From NCBI GenBank assembly GCA_005889285.1, contig VBFF01000018.1, forward strand, positions 1-11,126: DNA of 11,126 bases, in the 5' to 3' direction. Under the pieces are notes generated by a model. The model did not search any database, was not told where the DNA came from, and saw only the letters and a program-made list of their open reading frames with translations. Below are positions 1 through 6,672 of this stretch, piece by piece (positions within the stretch are counted from its first letter, which is position 1; each line of letters starts with the position of its first letter). The translations under genes and the position numbers were made by a program. Source of the stretch: Chloroflexota bacterium. GTDB taxonomy: Bacteria; Chloroflexota; Dormibacteria; CF-121.

Positions 1-1485
1 TCCGCGGATCGCCGCCTCGGCCGCGGCTCGTTCGTCCCAGGGCTCTTTCCCACGACCAATGAGAATGCTTCGCTCGTGGCCCTTGCCGGCGAGCAGGACG
101 GTGTCCCCGGGGCCGGCGCGGCGGACCGCATGCGCGATCCCCTGCCGCCGATCCTCGATGCGCGCGTACTCCGTGCCCTCGCTCCAGCCGACCTCTTCCG
201 CACCGGCGGCAATTTCGCTCAGGATGGTCATGGCATCTTCTTCGCGCGGGTCTTCGTTGGTGAAGACGGCGTAGTCGCTGAGACGGGCGGCGATCTCCCC
301 CATCCAGGGCCGCTTCTCGCGATCGCGATCGCCGGCGCTCCCGAAGACCGCAATCAGCTTCCCCCGGGTGATGGGCCGCAGCTCGCGGAGCACCTTCTCG
401 AGGCTCTGCGGTGTATGCGCGTAGTCGATGATGACGCTGAACGGCTGGCCGAGGTCGACGCGCTCCATCCGGCCGCTGACGCCACTGTAGCTCTCCAGCC
501 CCTGGCGGATCTCGCCGAGCGTCAGGCCGACGGAGATACCGGCGGCCGCCGCGGCCAGCGCATTGGCCGCGTTCCAGCGGCCGCTCAACTTCAGGTTCAG
601 CGCGAGCGGGCCCAGGGGAGTCGCGGCATCGACCCGTAGACCCTGTGGCGTCGCCTCGACACGCTCCGCCTTGAGATCCGCATCGAGCTGCAGGCCGTAG
701 GTGATCCGGCGGTCAATCGGCCGGTCGACGAGGTACGCGTAACTGGGATCGTCGCGGTTGAGCACCGCCGTCTTCTCGTTACCCTTGCGGGCACTACCGG
801 CTGTCAGGTCGATCAGCTGTGCCTTCGCCTCTCGGTAGGCCTCGATCGTCTTGTGGAAATCGAGGTGCTCGTGCGCGATGTTGGTGAAGACCGCGACGTC
901 GTACTCGACGCCCACCACGCGTTGTAAGGCGAGCCCGTGCGAGCTGGTCTCGATCACGGCGTACTTGATCCCGGCATCGCGCATGCGAGCCAGCTGCTCC
1001 TGCACCTCGAGCGCCTCCAGGGTGGTCTGGCGCGAATCGTTGGGGTCGACGGCGTCGCCCAACCGGATGTCCACCGTGCTCATCGAGCCGACGCGCCGCC
1101 CGGCGCTCAGCAGCATCTGCTGGATCATCGTCGTGGTGGTGGTCTTGCCATCGGTTCCGGTCACGCCGATGACCACCATGTCCGCGCTGGGCCGACCGTA
1201 GAGCGTGCTCGACATAAGGGCGAGCGCGCGGCGGGTGTCCGGCACCACCACCTGCGGCCAGGCGGCACCGGCCCGGCGCTGTACCACCGCCGCCACCGCA
1301 CCATCTCGCAGCGCCGTTTCGACGTAGCGGTGACCGTCGGTGTGCGTGCCCGGAATGGCGACGAAGCAGTCGCCCGATTTCAACCGCCGGGAGTCGTAGC
1401 AGAGGCCGGTGACCTCGGGGTCGGTCGGCGGTGCTTCGAGCACCTCGACCCCCTCGAGGAGGCGGCTCAGTTTGATGCCAGTCAC
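1..1485 (-). CDS. murE: UDP-N-acetylmuramoyl-tripeptide synthetase MurE (3' end cut by window edge)
   Basis: MurE is the cytoplasmic ATP-dependent ligase that adds the third, diamino residue to UDP-MurNAc-L-Ala-D-Glu in peptidoglycan synthesis. The frame is open for 495 codons from a GTG at 1485 to base 1. An in-frame TAG lies at 1503-1501 and no ATG or other GTG lies between, which fixes the start. Visible Mur-ligase features are an N-terminal domain with CYDSRRL (residues 29-35), the ATP loop GTDGKTTT (110-117), ETSSHG (179-184), FTNIAHEHLDFH (200-211), the expected carbamylated lysine in YREAK (Lys221), and the C-terminal GKGHE motif. The substrate-specificity motif reads N-E-D-P-R (410-414), in the place of E. 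coli DNPR. The C terminus resembles the usual end of the family, so only a few codons should be missing. It diverges from folP across 29 bp. Whether it adds meso-DAP, lysine or ornithine cannot be told from the motif alone. Confidence 0.95.
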   Translation of the reverse strand, partial: MTGIKLSRLLEGVEVLEAPPTDPEVTGLCYDSRRLKSGDCFVAIPGTHTDGHRYVETALRDGAVAAVVQRRAGAAWPQVVVPDTRRALALMSSTLYGRPSADMVVIGVTGTDGKTTTTTMIQQMLLSAGRRVGSMSTVDIRLGDAVDPNDSRQTTLEALEVQEQLARMRDAGIKYAVIETSSHGLALQRVVGVEYDVAVFTNIAHEHLDFHKTIEAYREAKAQLIDLTAGSARKGNEKTAVLNRDDPSYAYLVDRPIDRRITYGLQLDADLKAERVEATPQGLRVDAATPLGPLALNLKLSGRWNAANALAAAAAGISVGLTLGEIRQGLESYSGVSGRMERVDLGQPFSVIIDYAHTPQSLEKVLRELRPITRGKLIAVFGSAGDRDREKRPWMGEIAARLSDYAVFTNEDPREEDAMTILSEIAAGAEEVGWSEGTEYARIEDRRQGIAHAVRRAGPGDTVLLAGKGHERSILIGRGKEPWDERAAAEAAIRG

Positions 1486-1514
1486 CGAAACGACATGATG
1501 CTACGCTCAGGCCG
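1486..1514. promoter_or_regulatory. 29-bp divergent spacer between murE and folP with overlapping -10-like hexamers
   Basis: This short spacer must serve starts on both strands unless the promoters lie inside the opposing genes. TACGCT (TANNNT type) at 1502-1507 on the plus strand ends 7 nt before the folP ATG. TAGCAT at 1503-1498 on the minus strand lies 12 nt before the murE GTG. The two overlap. Neither gene shows a convincing Shine-Dalgarno site. The spacing would fit leaderless or very short-leader transcripts. TANNNT matches are common by chance, so this is a weak call. Confidence 0.25.
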
Positions 1515-2348
1515 ATGGCCGCCACGATGCGATCGGCCCGCATCGGCGCGCGTGACTTCACCTGGGGTGCGCGCACCTACCTGATGGGCATCGTCAACGT
1601 GACTCCCGACTCGTTCTCGGGGGATGGCGTGACAGATCTCGAGACCGCGGTCACCCAGGCCAGGCAGATGGAAGAGGACGGCGCCGACCTGATCGACATC
1701 GGTGGCGAATCGACGCGTCCGGAGACCTGGGCTGGTCCGGGACTCAGCGCCGAGGAGGAATTGTCGCGCGTCATCCCCGTCGTGGAGCGGGTGGCGGCCG
1801 CGGTGGCGGTGCCGGTGTCGATCGACACCTATAAGGCGCAGGTCGCGGAACAAGCGCTCGCAGCCGGAGCTACCCTGGTCAACGACGTGTGGGGACTCCG
1901 GCGCGATCCGGCGATGGCGGGGGCCGTCGCTCAGGCCGGCGTCCCGGTCATCCTGATGCACAACAAACCCGGCGGCGGCTATCGCGACCTGATTGGCGAG
2001 ATCGCGCAGAGCCTGCTCGAGAGCGTCGAGGTGGGCCGAGCGGCCGGCATCCGAGAGGATCGCATCATCCTCGACCCCGGCATCGGATTCGGGAAAACAC
2101 GCGAGGAAAACCTGGAGATCATCCGCCGGCTGCCCGAGTTGCGCCGGCTGGGGTTTCCGATCCTGATCGGCCCCTCGCGCAAGTCGTTCATCGGCAAGAC
2201 CCTCGACCTGCCGGCCGGCGACCGGCTGGAAGGGACCGCGGCCGCGGTCGCGCTCAGCATCGCCGGCGGCGCGGACATCGTCCGGGTGCACGACGTCAAG
2301 GCGATGGTCCGCGTGGCGCGCATGGCGGATGCCATCCGGGGCACGTGA
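1515..2348 (+). CDS. folP: Dihydropteroate synthase FolP
   Basis: FolP condenses 6-hydroxymethyl-7,8-dihydropterin pyrophosphate with p-aminobenzoate to give dihydropteroate in cytoplasmic folate synthesis; it is the sulfonamide target. The 277-residue product has the full TIM-barrel signature set: MGIVNVTPDSFS (24-35, with the metal/pyrophosphate Asn28), DIGGESTRP (61-69), PVSIDTYKA (100-108), NDVWG (123-127), DPGIGFGKT (187-195), IGPSRKSF (218-225) and the C-terminal RVHDV (257-261). Length is normal for the family. The start is ATG 1515; an ATG at 1527 is a possible alternative because no strong ribosome binding site separates them. The loop after LMHN (147-150) reads KPGGGY rather than the MHMRG-type sequence of many FolPs, but the active-site residues are intact. 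The TGA stop overlaps the folK GTG by 4 nt. Confidence 0.97.
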   Translation: MAATMRSARIGARDFTWGARTYLMGIVNVTPDSFSGDGVTDLETAVTQARQMEEDGADLIDIGGESTRPETWAGPGLSAEEELSRVIPVVERVAAAVAVPVSIDTYKAQVAEQALAAGATLVNDVWGLRRDPAMAGAVAQAGVPVILMHNKPGGGYRDLIGEIAQSLLESVEVGRAAGIREDRIILDPGIGFGKTREENLEIIRRLPELRRLGFPILIGPSRKSFIGKTLDLPAGDRLEGTAAAVALSIAGGADIVRVHDVKAMVRVARMADAIRGT

Positions 2349-2746
2349 CCAGGGTGTGGTTGGCGTTGGGGAGTAACCTGGGCGATCGCAGCGGCTACCT
2401 GCAGGCGGCGCGCGCGGCATTGCCCGCTGCGGGCATCGCCCTGGTTCGAGCGTCGCGCGTCGCGGAGACGGAGCCGATCGGCGTCGAAGACCAGCCACGC
2501 TTCTTGAACCAGGTGCTCGAGGTGGAGACATCACTCGAACCTCGGCCATTGCTCGACACCGTGAAGGACATCGAGCGGCAACTTGGCCGCACCGCCCGCC
2601 AACGATGGGGGCCACGAGAAATCGACATCGACATCCTGCGCTACGACGGTCTCACCGTGGACGAGCCCGGGCTGCACATTCCCCACCCCGAACTGCAGAA
2701 CCGTCCCTTTCTCCTCGAACTCCTCGAAGACCTCAAGCCCCGATGA
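2345..2746 (+). CDS. folK: 2-amino-4-hydroxy-6-hydroxymethyldihydropteridine pyrophosphokinase FolK
   Basis: FolK transfers pyrophosphate from ATP to hydroxymethyl-dihydropterin, making the substrate that FolP uses. The 133-residue product is compact but complete. It has LALGSNLGDR at the N terminus (6-15), AETEPIG (40-46), FLNQV (53-57), the signature RWGPREIDIDIL (87-98) with the metal-binding pair Asp94 and Asp96, and HPELQNRPF (114-122). The start is taken as GTG 2345, which forms a GTGA overlap with the folP stop; GTG 2354 would also keep the LGSN motif. The stop overlaps the next gene's ATG in an ATGA arrangement, so folP, folK and the glycosyltransferase should be translationally coupled. 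FolB (dihydroneopterin aldolase), often found between folP and folK, is not present here. Confidence 0.96.
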   Translation: MTRVWLALGSNLGDRSGYLQAARAALPAAGIALVRASRVAETEPIGVEDQPRFLNQVLEVETSLEPRPLLDTVKDIERQLGRTARQRWGPREIDIDILRYDGLTVDEPGLHIPHPELQNRPFLLELLEDLKPR

Positions 2747-3879
2747 CCGAGCCGTTGCGCGTCGCCTGGCTGGGGCATCAGAGTGGCCGCGCGGGCGATG
2801 GCCTCCTCACTTATTCGCGCGAGACGGTCGCCGGGCTTCGGGCTCGTGGGGTCAAGGTCTTCTTCGTCCACCACGGCACGCTGGCGGCGGTCACCGACGA
2901 CGGGCTCACGCTCCGGTCCCTGACCGGTAGCCACCGCTACATCATCTCCTCGCCGAGGACGAAACGCAGCATCACCGATCTGCTGCGCCGCGAGAACGTC
3001 GACCTGGTCCATGTCTCGCTCAGCTTTTCGACGCTGATCGATTTCGGACTGCCCGAACTGTGCCACGAGCTCGGCCTGCCGGCCGTCGCCACCTTCCACG
3101 TGCCCTACGACTCCCGCTTCGGGCTCTGGCAGGGCATCAGCACGGCGGTCTACCGTCTCTATGCCCAGTCACTGGCCAGTTTCGACCGCGTGATCATCTT
3201 CTCGGAGCAGCAGAAGAACCTGCTCGAGCACTACGGCGTCGCGGCCGACAACATCGCCGTGATCCCCAACGGCGTCGACGTGGAAAAGTACTCACCCGGG
3301 GCATCGGACTACAAGCAGACGCTCGACGCCGGCGCGCTGGTGGGCTATCTCGGCCGCGTCGATCCCGAGAAGAACGTCGACCTCCTGGTGCGCGCCTTCC
3401 AGGATGTCGATGCGCCCGATGACGTCAAGCTGGTGGTTGTCGGAAGCGGAAGCGAGAAGCGTCGCCTCGATCGACGCTATGGGAGCGCCCGCGTCGTCTT
3501 CACCGGGCAGGTGCTCGATGAAGCGGAGCGGATCGCCATGTTGCGGGCCATGGACATGTTCGTACTGCCGTCCATGGTTGAAGGGCTCTCGCTTTCCTTG
3601 CTCGAGGCCATGGCGTGCGGTGTGGCGCCGGTGGCGACCGACGTCGGCTCGGATGGCGAAGCGCTGCGCGGGGCGGGCATCGTCCTCGACACCAAGGATC
3701 TCGACGGACAACTCCGGCTGGCGCTGCGCACGTTGATCGAATTTCCCAAGTTCCGCGAGGAGCTTGGCCGCCGTGCCCGTACGCGCGCCGTGGAACGCTT
3801 CAGCCTTGCGGATAACCTCGACCGGCTGCTGTCGGTTTACCGTGAGCTGCGGCCGGCCGCCGGCGCCGCGGCCTCCTGA
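2743..3879 (+). CDS. GT4-like (GT-B fold) glycosyltransferase, substrate unknown
   Basis: The product has 378 residues and no signal peptide or membrane segment. It has the usual two Rossmann-like halves of GT-B enzymes. The C-terminal half is clearly of the group-1/GT4 type: IPNGVDVEKYSP (174-185), GYLGRVDPEKNVDLLVRAF (201-219), VVVGSGSEK (231-239), VVFTGQV (251-257), and the donor-binding EX7E motif formed by Glu280 and Glu288 in EGLSLSLLEAMACG. The N-terminal half contains an RAGDGLLTYS stretch (16-25) near the expected glycine-rich acceptor/donor loop. Family members use nucleotide sugars to glycosylate lipids, polysaccharides or small molecules; neither donor nor acceptor can be deduced here. 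The ATG overlaps the folK stop by 4 nt, so expression is tied to the folate genes although no functional link is obvious. Its stop is 4 nt from that of the converging response-regulator gene. Confidence 0.93.
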   Translation: MTEPLRVAWLGHQSGRAGDGLLTYSRETVAGLRARGVKVFFVHHGTLAAVTDDGLTLRSLTGSHRYIISSPRTKRSITDLLRRENVDLVHVSLSFSTLIDFGLPELCHELGLPAVATFHVPYDSRFGLWQGISTAVYRLYAQSLASFDRVIIFSEQQKNLLEHYGVAADNIAVIPNGVDVEKYSPGASDYKQTLDAGALVGYLGRVDPEKNVDLLVRAFQDVDAPDDVKLVVVGSGSEKRRLDRRYGSARVVFTGQVLDEAERIAMLRAMDMFVLPSMVEGLSLSLLEAMACGVAPVATDVGSDGEALRGAGIVLDTKDLDGQLRLALRTLIEFPKFREELGRRARTRAVERFSLADNLDRLLSVYRELRPAAGAAAS

Positions 3880-3883
3880 CGGG

Positions 3884-4524
3884 CTAGCCGAGTTTGCCGG
3901 CGCTGGTGAAGCGGTAGCCGATGCCCGGCACCGCGAGAATGAAGAACGGATGGGAGGGGTCCTGCTCGATCTTCCGGCGAAGGTTGCGGATGTGGACGTC
4001 GATCACCCGGGTCTCGATCGGGTACTCGTAGCCCCACACGTGGTTGAGGATCTTCTCCCGCGATAGCACCTTGCCCGCGTTCGAGGCGAGGAATGCCAGC
4101 AGGTCGAACTCGGTGTGCGTCAGCATCACCTCGCTCGAGTCGTGGAAGACGCGGCGCTCGTTGAGGTCGATCACCAGGTCCTTGAATTCCAGGCGCCCCT
4201 GGTTGACCGCTTCCTCCTCCTGGCGCGCCTTGCGCAGGTGGGCGGCGATACCACATCGATCTCTTCCGTCTTAGCGCTGAGAATGATGATCGGCACTCGG
4301 AGGCCCGCCTTGCGGATGTCACGGCAGACGTCGAAACCGGAGACGTCGGGGAGCATGATGTCGAGCAGGATCAGGTCCGGCTTGCTGAGCTCGATCCGGC
4401 GGAGCGCCTCGGCGCCGGTCTCCGCCTCGACCACCTCGTAGCCCTCTTTCTCGAGGGCGAGATGGACCGCCTTGCGGATCATGGCCTCGTCGTCGACGAT
4501 CAGGATCTTCTTCGCGGGTGGCAT
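3884..4524 (-). pseudogene. OmpR/PhoB-type response regulator disrupted by an internal deletion and frameshift
   Basis: The gene starts at ATG 4524, 3 nt after the kinase stop. Its first 92 codons encode a normal receiver: acidic pair Asp11/Asp12, phospho-acceptor Asp55 in LILLDIMLPD, and switch Ser83 in IIILSAKTEEID. At about 4249-4252 the reading frame changes. The frame that continues reads IAAHLRKARQEEE and then a complete winged-helix DNA-binding domain (HTEFDLLAFL, SREKILNHVW, TRVIDVHIRNLRRKIE, VPGIGYRF) to the TAG at 3886-3884. The expected family segment with G-A-D-D-Y and the conserved Lys-Pro-Phe, roughly 22-24 residues, is absent. A loss of 3m+1 nt, about 70 nt, explains both the missing residues and the shift. 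As sequenced, the receiver frame runs out of frame for about 25 codons and stops at 4171. The C-terminal piece is open from 4270, with a GTG at 4174 as a possible restart. It could be a true pseudogene, a strain-level deletion or an assembly error. Confidence 0.85.
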
Positions 4525-4527
4525 CGG

Positions 4528-5640
4528 TTAATGCGCGCCGACGGCAACGCGCGGCCGCGTCCGGCTGGTGGCCTCAGCGCGGGGCAAGATGACCGTGAAG
4601 ACAGTGCCTTTCCCGTGGCGGCTGCGCACGTGGACCTGGCCGCCGAGCATCGTCACCAGGCTACGCACGATGTACAACCCCAATCCGGTGCCGGAGGTGC
4701 GGCGCACGAGGGGGTCGTCGGCACGGTAGAACTTCTCGAACAGCCGGGGCATGTGCTCCTTGCGGATTCCGACCCCCTGGTCGGAGACCTCGAATCTCAC
4801 CGCCGATTGGTCGGCGCGCGCGTTGAAGGTGATCTGGGTTCCGGGTTCGGAGTATTTTATGGCATTGGTCAGCAGGTTCACCAGGATCTGGTGAAGCTTG
4901 CGGGCCTCACCCATGACCGGCGGCAGGTCCTCCGGGGCCCGGCACTTGAGGGTGCGTCCCTTGAGCATCGGCCGGACCTCGTCACACACGTGATCCACGA
5001 CCGACCCGATGTCGACGCGCGAGAAGTCGACCGAGATGCGACCCGAGTCGATCCGGCTCACCGCGAGGATATCCCCAATGAGCTTCTCCATCCGGTCCGC
5101 CTGGCCGTGGAGGTCCTGCAAGAGCTCCCGCCGTTGGGCTTCTGACAGATCGAAGTCGAGCAAGAGCTCGCTCAACCCTTTGAGCGTGGTGAGCGGTGTT
5201 TTCAACTCGTGCGACGCGGCGAGCATGAGGGCATCGCGCGCCTCGATCGTCTCCAGCTCCGGCGTGACGTCGTGGATGATAATCACCGCCGCGTCCGGCG
5301 TCTTCCCCTTGAGGCGGATGGGCGACACCGAGTAGGAGACCCGCACCGGGTCGTCGCTGGTGCGCAACCGGAACAGGTAGGCGAAGTGGGTGTTGATGCG
5401 GGTCCCGAGCCGCAGCGCCCGCCGCAGTGCCCCATTGGGCGCGCAGAGATTGACCCCGGTCTCGGTGCGCACTTCGAGGATGTCGGCGGCCGGCCGCCCG
5501 ATCGCGTCCCTCGAAGCCCACCCAGTCAGGCGCTCGCCGACGGCGTTCAACGAGAGCACGGTCGCCTCGCGGTCGACCAGCATCAGGGCCTGGGGGAATT
5601 GCTCAAAGGCCTGCTCGGAGAGCGTTCGCTCCCTCGCCAT
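4528..5640 (-). CDS. Soluble PAS-domain sensor histidine kinase
   Basis: This 370-residue two-component kinase autophosphorylates on histidine and passes the phosphate to a regulator, here presumably the adjacent OmpR-type one. A PAS domain covers about residues 8-128, beginning with FPQALMLVDREATVLSLN and including a typical LTGW/GRPAADIL core. The HisKA helix carries the phospho-acceptor His144 in AASHELKTPL. The HATPase domain has the N box HQILVNLLTNAIKYS (250-264), G1 in VSDQGVGI (285-292), the F box RLFEKFYR (299-306) and G2 SGTGLGL (316-322). No membrane segment or signal peptide is visible, so it should sense a cytoplasmic cue through the PAS domain; no Cys/His cofactor motif is obvious. 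Its ATG follows the upstream FemAB-like stop directly (TGA then ATG, no gap), and the regulator starts 3 nt after its TAA. All catalytic motifs are intact, in contrast to the broken regulator. Confidence 0.95.
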   Translation of the reverse strand: MARERTLSEQAFEQFPQALMLVDREATVLSLNAVGERLTGWASRDAIGRPAADILEVRTETGVNLCAPNGALRRALRLGTRINTHFAYLFRLRTSDDPVRVSYSVSPIRLKGKTPDAAVIIIHDVTPELETIEARDALMLAASHELKTPLTTLKGLSELLLDFDLSEAQRRELLQDLHGQADRMEKLIGDILAVSRIDSGRISVDFSRVDIGSVVDHVCDEVRPMLKGRTLKCRAPEDLPPVMGEARKLHQILVNLLTNAIKYSEPGTQITFNARADQSAVRFEVSDQGVGIRKEHMPRLFEKFYRADDPLVRRTSGTGLGLYIVRSLVTMLGGQVHVRSRHGKGTVFTVILPRAEATSRTRPRVAVGAH

Positions 5641-6672
5641 TCACCGCAGTATATGCACTGGGGCACGGACTTTCGCCTTCAGTTGCTGGAGGCGCCGTTC
5701 GAGCTTGAGCGGAACGGGGCGCAGGACCCGCTCGTAGAGGCCGATGTAGCGAACCGTCTCGCCGCCGAAACCGGTCTTGAAACGGTAGAGACCGAACCAG
5801 GGGTGATCGGGCGCCGGTTCCTCCGGAATCCCCCACCAATCGTAGGTATCGCAGCCGAGGGCCTTGAAGTCGAGCATCGCCTGCCAGTGCAGCAGGTAAT
5901 TCGGCATCAGCTCGCGCTTGCGGTCGCTCGAGCCGCCGAAAAGGTAGTAGGCCGTCTTACCGAAACGGAAGACCATGATGCCTCCCAGGGTGTCGCGCTC
6001 GTGCTCGGCAAGGTACAGCCGTACCTCGTCAGACGGGCCGAAGAGGTCGAGCGCGGCCTGGTAATAGGCAACGCCCGGCAGGTGGATGCCCTGCCGCTTG
6101 CCGGTGTCGGCTGCCAGGCGGGCGAAGGTCGCCACGTCGCGCGAGGCGCGCACCGTCACTCCCTTTTTTTCCGCCAGGTTGAGGTTGTAGCGGGTCTTTG
6201 GCTTGAAGCCGGCCTTGAGCGACTCCGGGTCGAGGTCGATGCGCAGCAGCCGCGTTGCCTCCGGCTGGACGGCCTTGCCCCTGCTGAATCCACGACCCTC
6301 GAAGAACGCCGGCCATTCATCCCCGACTCGGGCGTTTGGCTCGACCCGGAGGATCAGCCCCCGCCCGCTGGCGGCACGTTGCTCCAGGGCATCGAGCACC
6401 ACCAACCGCTCGCGCTCGGCGACGACTGGCCCGCGCGGCACGTAGTAGACCGCGCCGCCGGGGTAGAGGCTGGCGCTGCGCAGCAACGAGCACACGCCGG
6501 CGCGGCCATCGTGGACGACGAGCCGCTCGACGCTCCACCCGAAGCGCGATTGCAGCTCGCCCCACTTCCAGCTCTGCAATAGGTTCGCCTCCGGCTGCGC
6601 CAGCAGTAACTGGTCCCACGCCTGCGCGCCCAGCTGGTCGCCAGCCGTGACGGCGAGGGCGGTCTCAGACAA
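5641..6672 (-). CDS. FemAB-like peptidoglycan bridge aminoacyltransferase, second tandem copy
   Basis: FemABX enzymes move amino acids from aminoacyl-tRNA to the stem peptide of a peptidoglycan precursor at the cytoplasmic face of the membrane. The 343-residue product has the double GNAT-like layout: an N-terminal half with QSWKWGELQSRFGW (33-46) and VPRGPV (78-83), and a C-terminal half with YYLFGGSSDRKRELMPNYLL (242-261), HWQAM (262-266), YDWWGIP (277-283) and FGLYRFKTGFGG (293-304). The size matches compact FemX-type enzymes lacking the coiled coil of S. aureus FemA. The start is uncertain. TTG 6672 is chosen because it best matches the paralogue's N-terminal length and gives an 8-nt overlap with that gene's stop; TTG 6696 is possible and has a weak GGAG upstream. 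The amino acid donated cannot be read from sequence. Some family members act on polysaccharide or other acceptors instead. Confidence 0.9.
   Translation of the reverse strand: MSETALAVTAGDQLGAQAWDQLLLAQPEANLLQSWKWGELQSRFGWSVERLVVHDGRAGVCSLLRSASLYPGGAVYYVPRGPVVAERERLVVLDALEQRAASGRGLILRVEPNARVGDEWPAFFEGRGFSRGKAVQPEATRLLRIDLDPESLKAGFKPKTRYNLNLAEKKGVTVRASRDVATFARLAADTGKRQGIHLPGVAYYQAALDLFGPSDEVRLYLAEHERDTLGGIMVFRFGKTAYYLFGGSSDRKRELMPNYLLHWQAMLDFKALGCDTYDWWGIPEEPAPDHPWFGLYRFKTGFGGETVRYIGLYERVLRPVPLKLERRLQQLKAKVRAPVHILR

Noticed and set aside
1482..2615. Long antisense frame across folP and folK.
   Set aside because: Shadow of two well-identified plus-strand genes; the translation is low-complexity and lacks any family motif.
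4171..4273. Programmed frameshifting to join the two halves of the response regulator.
   Set aside because: A frameshift would not restore the roughly 22-24 missing residues including the conserved Lys-Pro-Phe, and no slippery site is present at the junction.
3837..4322. Third minus-strand frame overlapping the regulator junction, possibly read as a separate protein.
   Set aside because: Its translation is Pro/Arg/Gly-rich and featureless; it is a by-product of the regulator's high-GC codons and does not explain the missing segment.
6161..6171. Canonical -1 slippery heptamer A AAA AAG in frame within the second FemAB-like gene (minus strand).
   Set aside because: It falls in the conserved Lys-Lys-Gly stretch shared with the paralogue. 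The -1 frame leads only to an alternative tail ending at 6029 with no recognisable domain, and I saw no downstream stimulatory structure. Chance use of lysine codons is the simpler explanation.
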